Shown: positions 26,816-34,033 of the stretch, piece by piece
How positions within the stretch are numbered: the first letter of the stretch is position 1
Layout: each line of letters begins with the position of its first letter
From: Nonomuraea turkmeniaca
GTDB lineage: Bacteria; Actinomycetota; Actinomycetes; Streptosporangiales; Streptosporangiaceae
Assembly: GCF_005889735.1 (NCBI RefSeq)
Contig: NZ_VCKY01000010.1
Location: 25,641 to 89,640 of the forward strand
Direction of reading: 5' to 3'
DNA: 64,000 nt
Made by a program: the position numbers and the translations under genes
The notes under the pieces: model-generated
Database searches by the model: none
What the model saw: only the letters and a program-made list of their open reading frames with translations
What the model was told of the DNA's origin: nothing

Positions 26816-27547
26816 ATGAGCGATCCCACGACCACATCCGTCCGCCTGTTGCTGCCCGGGGTGGCATTGATCGTGGCGGCGGAGGCACTGGTGCTGTCCC
26901 TGAGGCTGACGGGCGCGGACACCAGAGGCTTCACCTGGCTGGTGGCGGCCCTCGTCGCCGGCTTCTCCCTCTCCGGCTCCGTTTGAAGCCTGAACAGCGC
27001 CTGGGTGCTGTCCTCGTCGGTCCGGCGGGGTGCTGATATCGCCGGCTTCATCGCCGGGTTGTTCGCAGGAGCGGGCGCCGTCACGTTCGTGCTGGTGCTC
27101 GTCGGATCTGTGCTTCGAGCACCGTTCCCGACGGTGGTTCTGCAGATCCTCGTCGCCGCGGCGGCGGTTGTCCTCCTGCTCCGTGAGCTGGATGTGCTCT
27201 CCTTCCCGTTGCTCCAGAACGCGCGGCTGGTGCCGCAGTTCGTCACCAGGATTCCCTTCTGGGGCGCCGTGCAGTTCGGTGCCGAGATGGGCACGGGAAT
27301 GCGCACGTACTCGCCGACGGGGCTGCCGCACATCCTGGCGATCTCGATCCTGTTCCTGGCGTCCTGGGAGGAAGCGCTCCTCGCGGGGGCCGGCTTCGCG
27401 GCGGCGCGGGCGTTGATGCTCCTGACGTTCGCCGCGGCACGGGACAGGATGGAGGCGGACACGGCGTTCTCTTTCACCCTGCCGAGGCTGAAGGTGCTGT
27501 TCGTCGTTCTCGCACTGCCCGTAGTGACGATGCTGGTGATCGGGTGA
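26816..27547 (+). pseudogene. Polytopic membrane protein gene with one in-frame TGA
   Basis: From the ATG at 26816 the frame reads 56 codons with two membrane helices (LLLPGVALIVAAEALVLSL and LVAALVAGFSLSG). It meets a TGA at 26984-26986, then continues in the same frame without interruption for 187 codons to 27547, with four or five more helices (AGFIAGLFAGAGAVTFVLVL and on). The second part has only a weak GTG start (27005) and no ribosome-binding site, so the two parts look like one gene of about 243 residues. The stop may be a nonsense mutation, a base error or recoding. It overlaps the MauE-like start by four bases, so it still belongs to the operon. Confidence 0.6.
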
Positions 27548-27930
27548 TCGTCATCGTCGTCCGCTACGGGCTGGGCATCCTCCTGGCGCTGGCCGTGCTC
27601 GGGAAGGCGCGTCACTTCGCCGCGTTCCAGAGCAGCCTGGCGCCCTTCGGGCTCCGCGGGCGGATCGCCCAGGTGGGCGCCTTCACGGTGGTGACCGTGG
27701 AGGCGCTCGCCGCGCTGACCGCCTTCTCTCCCGTCGCCGACGTGGTCGTGGGCGTGATCGCGACCTGTCTGGGCGCTTCCTTCACGGCCGCGCAGACGTA
27801 TCTCCTGGCCGTGGGCGAGCAGGCCCCCTGCCTGTGTTTCGGCCGCCAGGAGCGGGCGTCGACACGCACGTGGGCCCGGGCGGCACTCGTCCTGCTGATG
27901 GGATTGACGTTGTGGGGCGTCGCGGCCTGA
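27544..27930 (+). CDS. MauE/DoxX-like redox membrane protein
   Basis: 128 residues with four membrane helices. After the fourth region it carries PCLCFG (Cys96, Cys98), the dithiol typical of MauE-type proteins. In methylotrophs MauE works with MauD in forming the disulfides of methylamine dehydrogenase; in actinomycetes MauE/DoxX-like proteins also occur in other exported-redox operons. GTG start overlapping the preceding stop as GTGA. Last gene of the operon; an inverted repeat follows at 27935. It probably passes electrons between the membrane quinone pool and the MauD-like CPIC protein, by analogy. Confidence 0.8.
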   Translation: MIVIVVRYGLGILLALAVLGKARHFAAFQSSLAPFGLRGRIAQVGAFTVVTVEALAALTAFSPVADVVVGVIATCLGASFTAAQTYLLAVGEQAPCLCFGRQERASTRTWARAALVLLMGLTLWGVAA

Positions 27931-27934
27931 GAGC

Positions 27935-27964
27935 CACTCAACCTTTCGCGGATGTCGTTGAGTG
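27935..27964. promoter_or_regulatory. 8-bp inverted repeat before the sigma-factor gene
   Basis: CACTCAAC and GTTGAGTG form a perfect inverted repeat around a 14-base spacer, between the MauE-like stop and the sigma-factor start. It contains CAACC and CGTT elements like those seen in ECF-type promoters, so it may be an autoregulated promoter; a weak terminator is the alternative. Confidence 0.35.
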
Positions 27965-28000
27965 TTGTAGATGAGGCATCCCCGACGGAGGGCTGGGCCG

Positions 28001-28504
28001 GTGACAGATGACGGCTTCCGCGAGTTCGTGGCCACGCGCGGTCTGGCACTGTCGCGCATGGCCTACCTGATCACGGGAGACCACGCCCTGGCCGAAGATC
28101 TGGTGCAGGAAACCCTGGTCAAGGTCGCGGCGCGCTGGCGGAAGCTCACGCAGGAAGGCGACCCGGAGCCCTACGTCCGCAAGGTCCTGATCAATCAGCT
28201 GCGGACGTGGCGGCGCCCCCGCCGGCTGGCGTTCGTGTCGACCGCGGACCTCCCCGAGCCGTCGCCGTCCACGGACGAGTCCGCGCAGACAGATCTGAAG
28301 GTCGCGCTCTTGCGGGCGCTGAGCGTGCTCGGGAGCAGGCAGCGGATCGTGCTCTATCTCAGGTTCTACGAGGACCTCACGGAGAGCGCTGTGGCCGCTG
28401 AGCTGGGCTGCTCCATCGGTACGGTCAAACGCCACACCCATGACGCGCTCAAACGCCTGCGCCAGATGGCTCCGCAACTACTCGAGACGGAGGTGCGCTC
28501 GTGA
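28001..28504 (+). CDS. ECF sigma factor (SigE-like family)
   Basis: 167 residues from the GTG at 28001, nine bases after GGAGGG. Sigma region 2 is clear (ALSRMAYLITGDHALAEDLV and the QETLVKVAARW helix), then an acidic linker, then region 4 with helix-turn-helix (YEDLTESAVAAELGCSIGTV and KRHTHDALKRLRQ). It directs RNA polymerase to a small regulon, probably including its own promoter. Its stop overlaps the next gene by four bases, so that gene is likely its anti-sigma or sensor partner. Confidence 0.9.
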   Translation: MTDDGFREFVATRGLALSRMAYLITGDHALAEDLVQETLVKVAARWRKLTQEGDPEPYVRKVLINQLRTWRRPRRLAFVSTADLPEPSPSTDESAQTDLKVALLRALSVLGSRQRIVLYLRFYEDLTESAVAAELGCSIGTVKRHTHDALKRLRQMAPQLLETEVRS

Positions 28505-29592
28505 AACCGCCCCTCGGTGCCGCTTATGACCAGCTCGACCAGGACGTACGCGACTACGCCGACGCCGGCAAGGCGCTTGCCACGCTGCGCGTCCGCAGAA
28601 TCCGCAGGGCGGTGATCGCCGGATCGGCCGCCCTCGTGGTGGTCGCCGCCGGAGTCGCCTTCCAGCAGCGCCAGCCCGCGCCTCCGGACGCCGTGGCGAC
28701 AGTGGCGCCCCCGACGCATGTCGTGGAGCCGCCCGCCGAAGCGCCGGCGCTGCCCGCCACCGGTGCCGTCGGGCGGGGCGCCCTGGTGTACACGGCCTGC
28801 CAGGGGCAGTGCCCGACCTTCCTGGTGCTCACCGACGGCCGACAGTATCTGCTGGGCGAGCGGACCGTCAATCCGCCGGGCAACATCACCCTCTCCCCTG
28901 ACGGGCGCTGGCTCGGCCGGCCCGTCAACGGTGGGTACGAAGTCAGGGACCTCCTGGCCGGCGTGGTGCACACGCTCCCGCCCCCGGCCGGAGGCGCCGC
29001 GGACAGCGCCTACAGCCCGTGGGCGTGGTCCGCGGACTCGCAACGGCTGCTCGTCGGCCACCACGCCAGCGGGAACGTCGGCAGGTACGTGACGCTGGAG
29101 CTCCCGAGCGGCCACACCAGCGAGCTCGACCCGCCTCCTGGACACGAGCCGATCGGCCTGCTGCCCTCGGGTGACGTCCTTCTTCTCATGGAGAGCAAGC
29201 AGGACAAGCTGCCGTACGAACGCGTCACGCTCGTGCACGCGGACAACGGCCTCGTCGTCCGCCTCACGTCCGGAGCGGGTGTCCTCGCCGACACCACCCA
29301 CGGGCTGTCGATCCAGGTGTCCGGGGAGCGGGTCTTCACTCTGGAGTACTCCGGCGACCAGATCACGGTCCTGGAGTTCGACCTTGCGGGCAAGCCGATG
29401 GCCCGCCGGCCGCTGCCGGCCGACCAGTTCCCGGTCGGGCCGGTCGACGGCGGCTTCGCCGTCATCCAGGTCCCCCAGGACCAGGCCAAGGGACGGCAGA
29501 AGCTGGAGACCATCACCCCGTCCGGGCGCCGGTTGTTGTTCGAGGTCCCCGGGCAGGCCGCCGTCGTCCTGCCAGGAGGCGCACGGCACTGA
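28501..29592 (+). CDS. Membrane-anchored propeller-like protein paired with the sigma factor
   Basis: 363 residues. The N-terminus is a short cytoplasmic segment (1-37, DQLDQDVRDYADAGKALATL), then one membrane helix (38-54), a Pro/Ala linker, and an extracytoplasmic domain of about 270 residues with beta-propeller-like repeats (ITLSPDGRWLG, WAWSADSQRLLVG, GDVLLLMES). The short cytoplasmic part could bind the sigma factor, making this an anti-sigma sensor, but it has no zinc-binding HxxxCxxC motif. GTG start overlapping the sigma stop as GTGA. The role is inferred from pairing. Confidence 0.6.
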   Translation: MKPPLGAAYDQLDQDVRDYADAGKALATLRVRRIRRAVIAGSAALVVVAAGVAFQQRQPAPPDAVATVAPPTHVVEPPAEAPALPATGAVGRGALVYTACQGQCPTFLVLTDGRQYLLGERTVNPPGNITLSPDGRWLGRPVNGGYEVRDLLAGVVHTLPPPAGGAADSAYSPWAWSADSQRLLVGHHASGNVGRYVTLELPSGHTSELDPPPGHEPIGLLPSGDVLLLMESKQDKLPYERVTLVHADNGLVVRLTSGAGVLADTTHGLSIQVSGERVFTLEYSGDQITVLEFDLAGKPMARRPLPADQFPVGPVDGGFAVIQVPQDQAKGRQKLETITPSGRRLLFEVPGQAAVVLPGGARH

Positions 29593-29695
29593 CGCTCGGT
29601 ACGGGTCCGCGTGGCGTAGAGCCATCTCCTGTTACTCTCCGTTACCTTGCCTACTCATGGATGCTCTGACATATGCGTGGAGGTCCGGCGCGTAC

Positions 29696-31132
29696 GTGAC
29701 TCGCAGGCGGTTGCTGGTCACCGGCGCGTTCGCGGCCATGGGCGCGGTCACGGGATCGGCCGGGACGGCGGTGGCGCAGCCGCGCGGGATGACGCTGCGG
29801 GCCCGTCCCGCGAAGGTCTCCCTGGGGCGGCGCACGGTCTCCACCTGGACGTACAACGGCGTCGTGCCGGGCCCGTCGATCGAGGCCACGGCCGGGGAGA
29901 CCGTCAGGGTGCCGCTGATCAACGCGCTGCCTGCGAACACCACCGTGCACTGGCACGGGATCAGGATCGACCCGCGCATGGACGGCGCGCCCGGGTTCAG
30001 CCAGGAGCCCACGCGGCCCGGCGAGCGGTTCGATTACGTCTTCCGGGTGCCGGACCCCGGGACGTACTTCTACCACTCGCACGTCGGCACCCAGCCCGAC
30101 CGCGGCCTGTACGGGCCGCTGATCGTCGCCGACCCGCGTGAGCCGCTGAGCTACGACCAGGAGATCACGGTGCTGCTCGACGACTGGCTGGACGGCATCA
30201 GCGGCACTCCCGACGACGCGCTGCGCCGGCTGAACGCGAGCACCCAGCACGACGACACGCTGCGCAGCGCGGTGCTCGGGGGCGTGGCGGCGGAAATGCA
30301 TCATCCGCTCTACCTCATCAACGGGCGCGCGCCGGACGCGCCCGCGACCTTCCACAGCGCGCCGGGGCGGCGGGTCAGGTTCCGGGTGATCAACGCGGCC
30401 GCCGACACCCCGTTCCGCGTCGCGCTCGGCGGCCACGAGCTGACTGTCACCCACACCGACGGGTTCCCGTGCAAGCCGGTCACCGTCGACTCCATCCTCA
30501 TCGGCATGGGCGAGCGGTACGACTTCCTCGTGCGGCTCGGCTCGGGCGCGTTCCCGCTGGTCGCGCTGGCGGAGGGGAAGCGGGCACGGGCGTTCGCCGT
30601 GGTGCGGACGTCGCGCAGGGCGGCCACACCCGCGAAGGACGCCAAGGTGGCGCAACTCACCGGGCGGATGTTGAACTATGAGGACTTGAGGGCGCCACGC
30701 GCCGACCAGCTCCCCCGCCCGTCCAGGGTCGTCACCGTGCGGCTCGGCATGCGGCCGTCCGGCAACGAGTGGACCCTCAACGACCGGCTCGCCGCCGACC
30801 CCATGCGGGTGCAGGTGGACCGCGGGGAGACCATCCGCATCGTGCTGGACAACGAGTCGCCCATGTGGCATCCGATGCACCTGCACGGGCACACGTTCCA
30901 GGTCAACGTGAACGGGTTGCGGGGGCCGCGCAAGGACACCGTGAACATCAAGCCGCGCGAGCGCCTGGAGATCGACGTGCTCGCCGACAACCCCGGTGAG
31001 TGGATGTTCCACTGCCACAACCTGTACCACCAGGAGCAGGGCATGATGGGCGCGCTCGGCTACGGCCCGCCGCCGCGTCGCGGCACGACCCACACGGGCA
31101 TGCATCGCCCGGCCCACAAGCGCACGCACTAG
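29696..31132 (+). CDS. Multicopper oxidase (Tat-exported)
   Basis: About 478 residues. The GTG at 29696 gives a short n-region and the Tat motif TRRRLLVTGAF; an ATG at 29657 would add 13 residues but has no ribosome-binding site. Three cupredoxin domains carry all four copper motifs: HWHG (about 84), HSH (about 125), HPMHLHGH (about 391) and HCHNLYHQEQGM (about 439). It oxidises metals or phenolic substrates with reduction of oxygen to water outside the cell; Cu(I) oxidation for copper tolerance is common for this type. The His/Arg-rich tail ends HKRTH. It has its own upstream region and terminator hairpin. Confidence 0.93.
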   Translation: MTRRRLLVTGAFAAMGAVTGSAGTAVAQPRGMTLRARPAKVSLGRRTVSTWTYNGVVPGPSIEATAGETVRVPLINALPANTTVHWHGIRIDPRMDGAPGFSQEPTRPGERFDYVFRVPDPGTYFYHSHVGTQPDRGLYGPLIVADPREPLSYDQEITVLLDDWLDGISGTPDDALRRLNASTQHDDTLRSAVLGGVAAEMHHPLYLINGRAPDAPATFHSAPGRRVRFRVINAAADTPFRVALGGHELTVTHTDGFPCKPVTVDSILIGMGERYDFLVRLGSGAFPLVALAEGKRARAFAVVRTSRRAATPAKDAKVAQLTGRMLNYEDLRAPRADQLPRPSRVVTVRLGMRPSGNEWTLNDRLAADPMRVQVDRGETIRIVLDNESPMWHPMHLHGHTFQVNVNGLRGPRKDTVNIKPRERLEIDVLADNPGEWMFHCHNLYHQEQGMMGALGYGPPPRRGTTHTGMHRPAHKRTH

Positions 31133-31137
31133 GGAAC

Positions 31138-31171
31138 GCGCACGGCGTACCCGTTTACGTACGCCGTGCGC
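31138..31171 (+). terminator. Terminator-like hairpin after the multicopper oxidase gene
   Basis: GCGCACGGCGTAC and GTACGCCGTGCGC pair perfectly over 13 bp around an 8-base loop. No T-run follows. The hairpin sits across the point where the TetR relic begins. Confidence 0.75.
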
Positions 31172-31625
31172 ACCGCACGCCGCCTGGGCAGCAGGCTGGG
31201 CGCCGGCGCCACTTCGCTCTACCGGCACGTGGCCAACAAGGACGAGCTGTTCGAGCTGGCCGTGGACGAGGTCTACGGCCAGCTGGCGCTGCCCGCGCCG
31301 GACGACCCGGCCGCGTGGCGGGCCACGGTGACCGAGGTCGCCCACGGGCTGCGGGCGACGATCCTGCGTCACCCGTGGGTGGCCGCCAAGCTCGGCGAGG
31401 CGGGGCTGTCCTACCTCGGGCCCAACGTGCTACGCCGCTCGGAGCACCTGCTCGCCGTCCTCGAGCGGGGCGGGTTCTCGCCGCGGGAGGCCGATCGGGC
31501 CATGAACGCCGTCGTCGCGTACGTGCTGGGGGTGGCCACCGGCGGAGAACGAGGACAGCTTCGACCATGGCCTCCAGCGCCTCCTCGACGGCCTCGAAGC
31601 CCACCTCCGCACGACCTTCCAGTAG
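31166..31625 (+). pseudogene. TetR-family regulator, broken
   Basis: The frame reads RLGAGATSLYRHVANKDELF, the recognition helix and following helix of a TetR/AcrR DNA-binding domain, then a typical C-terminal domain (AWRATVTEVAHGLRATILRH, FSPREADRAMNAVVAYVLG). The first two helices of the DNA-binding domain are absent: the sequence begins inside the oxidase terminator. After GVATGGE the sense moves to another frame, where ENEDSFDHGLQRLLDGLEAH is the usual TetR C-terminus, stopping at 31625. About 40-50 residues are also missing at that join. So it has a 5' truncation plus an internal deletion with frameshift. Confidence 0.75.
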
Positions 31626-31725
31626 TCGCCGAACGATGCGATGCGCGTGGCAGATGCGCTAAGGGGATGCTCATCGCCGATCTGCTCGCTCTCGTGGCGA
31701 GGGAGCCCGGGGACGTGCGGTCCGG

Positions 31726-31896
31726 GTGATGGGGGTGCTGCCGACCACGCGTTACCAGCTCGCCGACGCCGCGGCGGTCGTCCGCGCCTCGTCGGGGGCA
31801 CGTTCGGCGATCGAGGGCTGGAAGAAGCCGGACGTGCGATGCGCGGCGCTGATCGACACGCTGGTGGCGGAGGCTGCTTTAGCCGTATATCGCTGA
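31726..31896 (+). CDS. Small unrecognised ORF (56 residues)
   Basis: A GTG overlaps the stop of a 20-codon frame (ATG at 31667, preceded by AAGGGG) as GTGA. The peptide (TTRYQLADAAAVVRASSGAR in its middle, IDTLVAEAALAVYR at its end) is helical. It may be the C-terminal relic of a larger gene rather than an intact small gene. The rest of the 31626-31981 gap holds nothing I can support. Confidence 0.25.
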   Translation: MMGVLPTTRYQLADAAAVVRASSGARSAIEGWKKPDVRCAALIDTLVAEAALAVYR

Positions 31897-31981
31897 CTTT
31901 TGTCGCCATACGTAGCCACATATATGGACGCTGCCCCAAACGCGAGTTACGCTCCGCTAGCTCCTACATGGGGGGGGATCC

Positions 31982-33241
31982 ATGAGCTACACGCTGTTAC
32001 GCGGGAATTTCGTCATCCGATATCCGGACCTTCCGCGGCAGGGGCCAGAGCCCGACGGCGACACGGTCAAGTTCCTGCCCGACAACCCCGTGCTGGTCGA
32101 GGCGCTGCCCCGGCACTCCGGCCGGCCGCCGGACATCAACCTCCGCGGCATCTCCGTACGCCTGGAGGCCATCGACGCGCTGGAGACCCACTTCGAGGAG
32201 ACCCACCAGGAGCCGGCGGGGGCCGAGGCGGCCAGGGACGAGCTGCTGCGCCTGCTCGGCTTCGCCAACGTGGTCTTCTGGGAGGACCTGCCGAACAAGG
32301 TCCGCTCCGCCGACCAGGACTCGATCCGCGGTCACGTGCTCACCAACGGCATCGACGCGAACGGGCGGCTGATCGCGTTCGTCTACGCGGGCGACCACCC
32401 GGGGGCCGACGGCTCCAGCGTGTTCCTGGACGGGCCGACGGCCGACGCTTCCGTCAACGCCGCGCTGCTGGCCACCGGGCTGGCCTATCCGGCGTTCTAC
32501 GCGACGTTGCCCGCCGAGTTGCGTACGCACCTGGCGGACGTGTCGGCGGCGGCCCGGCAGAAGGCGCTCGCCACCGGGATCTGGCCACGCTCCACCGCTG
32601 ACCCCGACGGCCCGGCGGCCATCCCCGACCTGGCGGCGGCCGAGCAGCTGGTGATGTGGCCGAAGTTGTTCCGCCGCATCGTGCCGTACCTCGCGGCCGG
32701 ATTCCGCGACTTCGACGGCTTCGATGCCTGGCTGCGGGCCGACCCGGTGCACCGCGACGACGCGTTGTTCCTGATCGACAAGCTGGAACGCGGCAACCTG
32801 CACGACGTCGTCCAGGCCTCCGGCCAGCAGATCCAGCTGACGGTGTGGCCCGAGAGGTTCATCATCAACCCGGATCCCGCGCCGCCGGGCTCGACCGTGA
32901 ACCCGCCGCTCATCGCCGCAGGCGACCTGCTGATCGTGGCGGCCCTGCCCGACCCCGTGGGTGCCGACCGCGGCGCGGAGTCGGTCACGTTGCTCAACGT
33001 CACGCCGGACCCGATCGATCTGTCGGGCTGGTGGTTGTCGGACGCCGCCAACACCCGCCAGAACCTGGGCGGAGCCGTGGCGGGCGGCGCCACGCTGCGG
33101 GTGGCGCTCGACGGGGCGCTGCGGCTCGGCAACCAGGGCGACGGCCTCGTCCTCGTCGATCCCGGCGGGAACACGATCGACCAGGTGAGCTACAAGGGCG
33201 ACCGGGTCCACGCGGGCCGGACCATCTGCTTCGGTCGCTGA
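31982..33241 (+). CDS. SNase-like nuclease domain fused to lamin-tail domain
   Basis: 419 residues, no signal peptide. The N-terminal 160 residues read like a staphylococcal-nuclease OB fold (DGDTVKFLP, INLRGISVRLEAIDALETHF, then RLIAFVYAGDHPGADG and LLATGLAYPAFY). A middle region contains LFRRIVPYLAAGFRDFDGFD and DDALFLIDKLERG, resembling a DNA-binding helical module. The C-terminal 110 residues are a lamin-tail (LTD) beta sandwich (ESVTLLNVTPDPIDLSGWWL, GDGLVLVDPGGNTIDQVSY). LTDs often accompany nucleases in bacteria. Probably cuts nucleic acid. The ATG follows a run of seven G. Catalytic Arg/Glu residues cannot be placed with certainty by eye. Confidence 0.7.
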   Translation: MSYTLLRGNFVIRYPDLPRQGPEPDGDTVKFLPDNPVLVEALPRHSGRPPDINLRGISVRLEAIDALETHFEETHQEPAGAEAARDELLRLLGFANVVFWEDLPNKVRSADQDSIRGHVLTNGIDANGRLIAFVYAGDHPGADGSSVFLDGPTADASVNAALLATGLAYPAFYATLPAELRTHLADVSAAARQKALATGIWPRSTADPDGPAAIPDLAAAEQLVMWPKLFRRIVPYLAAGFRDFDGFDAWLRADPVHRDDALFLIDKLERGNLHDVVQASGQQIQLTVWPERFIINPDPAPPGSTVNPPLIAAGDLLIVAALPDPVGADRGAESVTLLNVTPDPIDLSGWWLSDAANTRQNLGGAVAGGATLRVALDGALRLGNQGDGLVLVDPGGNTIDQVSYKGDRVHAGRTICFGR

Positions 33242-33317
33242 ACCACCGGCCCTCTGGCCAAGGGCGGCGTCACGTCGCAGACTGGGCGTTCCGACCGGCG
33301 ATACGAAGGAGTTCGCG

Positions 33318-33899
33318 ATGTTCATGGCGCGGTACATGACACGTTCGATGCTCAGGTTCGCGGTGGGGGCGGCGGCGGGGTACGTGCTCGCGGTGCGTCC
33401 GTGGCACCTCCGCTGGGGCGCCGACGACGGCGAGGTCCATGGCGAGATGGCAGGTGACGACATCGTCAGCATGCCGCAGTACCAGGCGACCCGCGCCATC
33501 ACCGTCGACGCCCTCCCGGCCGCCGTCTGGCCCTGGCTCGTCCAGCTGGGCGGCTACACGGAGGCGTCCGCGGAGGGAGACGCCACGATCGAACAGCAAG
33601 GCCTCAAGGTCGGCGACACGCTGCACCCCGGCGACGAGGGCGCCGTGTTCATCGTGGAGCAGGCCGATCCCCCGCACACGCTCGTGCTGGTCCATCGGGG
33701 CCAAGACGCCGCCACCACCTGCTCCATCTCGCTCCGCGAGGTGGACGACGCCAGGACCAGGATGGTGTTCCGCACCCGGATCAAGGCCGAGCCCGGTCTG
33801 AGCGGCACCCTCTTCCTGGCCAGGGTGGACCTGGCCGACTTCCTGACCGTGCGCAGGCAGATGTTGACGATCAAGTCCCGCGCCGAGCCCGCGCGCTGA
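33318..33899 (+). CDS. Membrane-anchored SRPBCC-fold protein
   Basis: 193 residues. The first 28 residues form a signal or anchor helix (RSMLRFAVGAAAGYVLAV). The rest has the START/SRPBCC pattern: ATRAITVDALPAAVWPWLVQ at the start, GDTLHPGDEG in the middle, and a long C-terminal helix. Such proteins bind a hydrophobic ligand in a helix-grip cavity; ligand unknown. The ATG follows GAAGGAG eight bases upstream. Ends before a strong terminator. Confidence 0.8.
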   Translation: MFMARYMTRSMLRFAVGAAAGYVLAVRPWHLRWGADDGEVHGEMAGDDIVSMPQYQATRAITVDALPAAVWPWLVQLGGYTEASAEGDATIEQQGLKVGDTLHPGDEGAVFIVEQADPPHTLVLVHRGQDAATTCSISLREVDDARTRMVFRTRIKAEPGLSGTLFLARVDLADFLTVRRQMLTIKSRAEPAR

Positions 33900-33912
33900 C
33901 CGCGAGCAGCCG

Positions 33913-33946
33913 ACGGCGCCGTCCCCTTCCTGGGGGACGGCGCCGT
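33913..33946 (+). terminator. Terminator after the SRPBCC gene
   Basis: ACGGCGCCGTCCCC and GGGGACGGCGCCGT form a 14-bp stem around a short TTCCTG loop, followed by TCGGTGTT. Confidence 0.85.
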
Positions 33947-33952
33947 TCGGTG

Positions 33953-33982
33953 TTGACGCGAGACCTTTCTGGCAATTACGGT
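33953..33982 (+). promoter_or_regulatory. Possible promoter of the GH30 gene
   Basis: TTGACG at 33953-33958 and TACGGT at 33977-33982 are 18 bases apart, about 50 bases upstream of the ATG. Confidence 0.4.
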
Positions 33983-34013
33983 TCCCGCGATTGGTGAAAT
34001 GTTCGCCACATTT

Positions 34014-34026
34014 CCGAAACTTTCGG
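34014..34026. promoter_or_regulatory. Palindromic operator overlapping the GH30 ribosome-binding site
   Basis: CCGAAACTTTCGG is a perfect palindrome around a central C and its right arm is part of the CGGAGG ribosome-binding site. I recall CGAAA-N-TTTCG palindromes reported upstream of Streptomyces xylanase genes. The same GAAAcTTTC core lies before the chitinase gene at 14607. Confidence 0.6.
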
Positions 34027-34033
34027 AGGCACC

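Noticed and set aside
25040..27930. A methylamine dehydrogenase operon
   Set aside because: No large subunit, amicyanin or TTQ-forming MauG is present and the exported protein lacks a recognisable TTQ Trp pair; only maturation-type proteins match.
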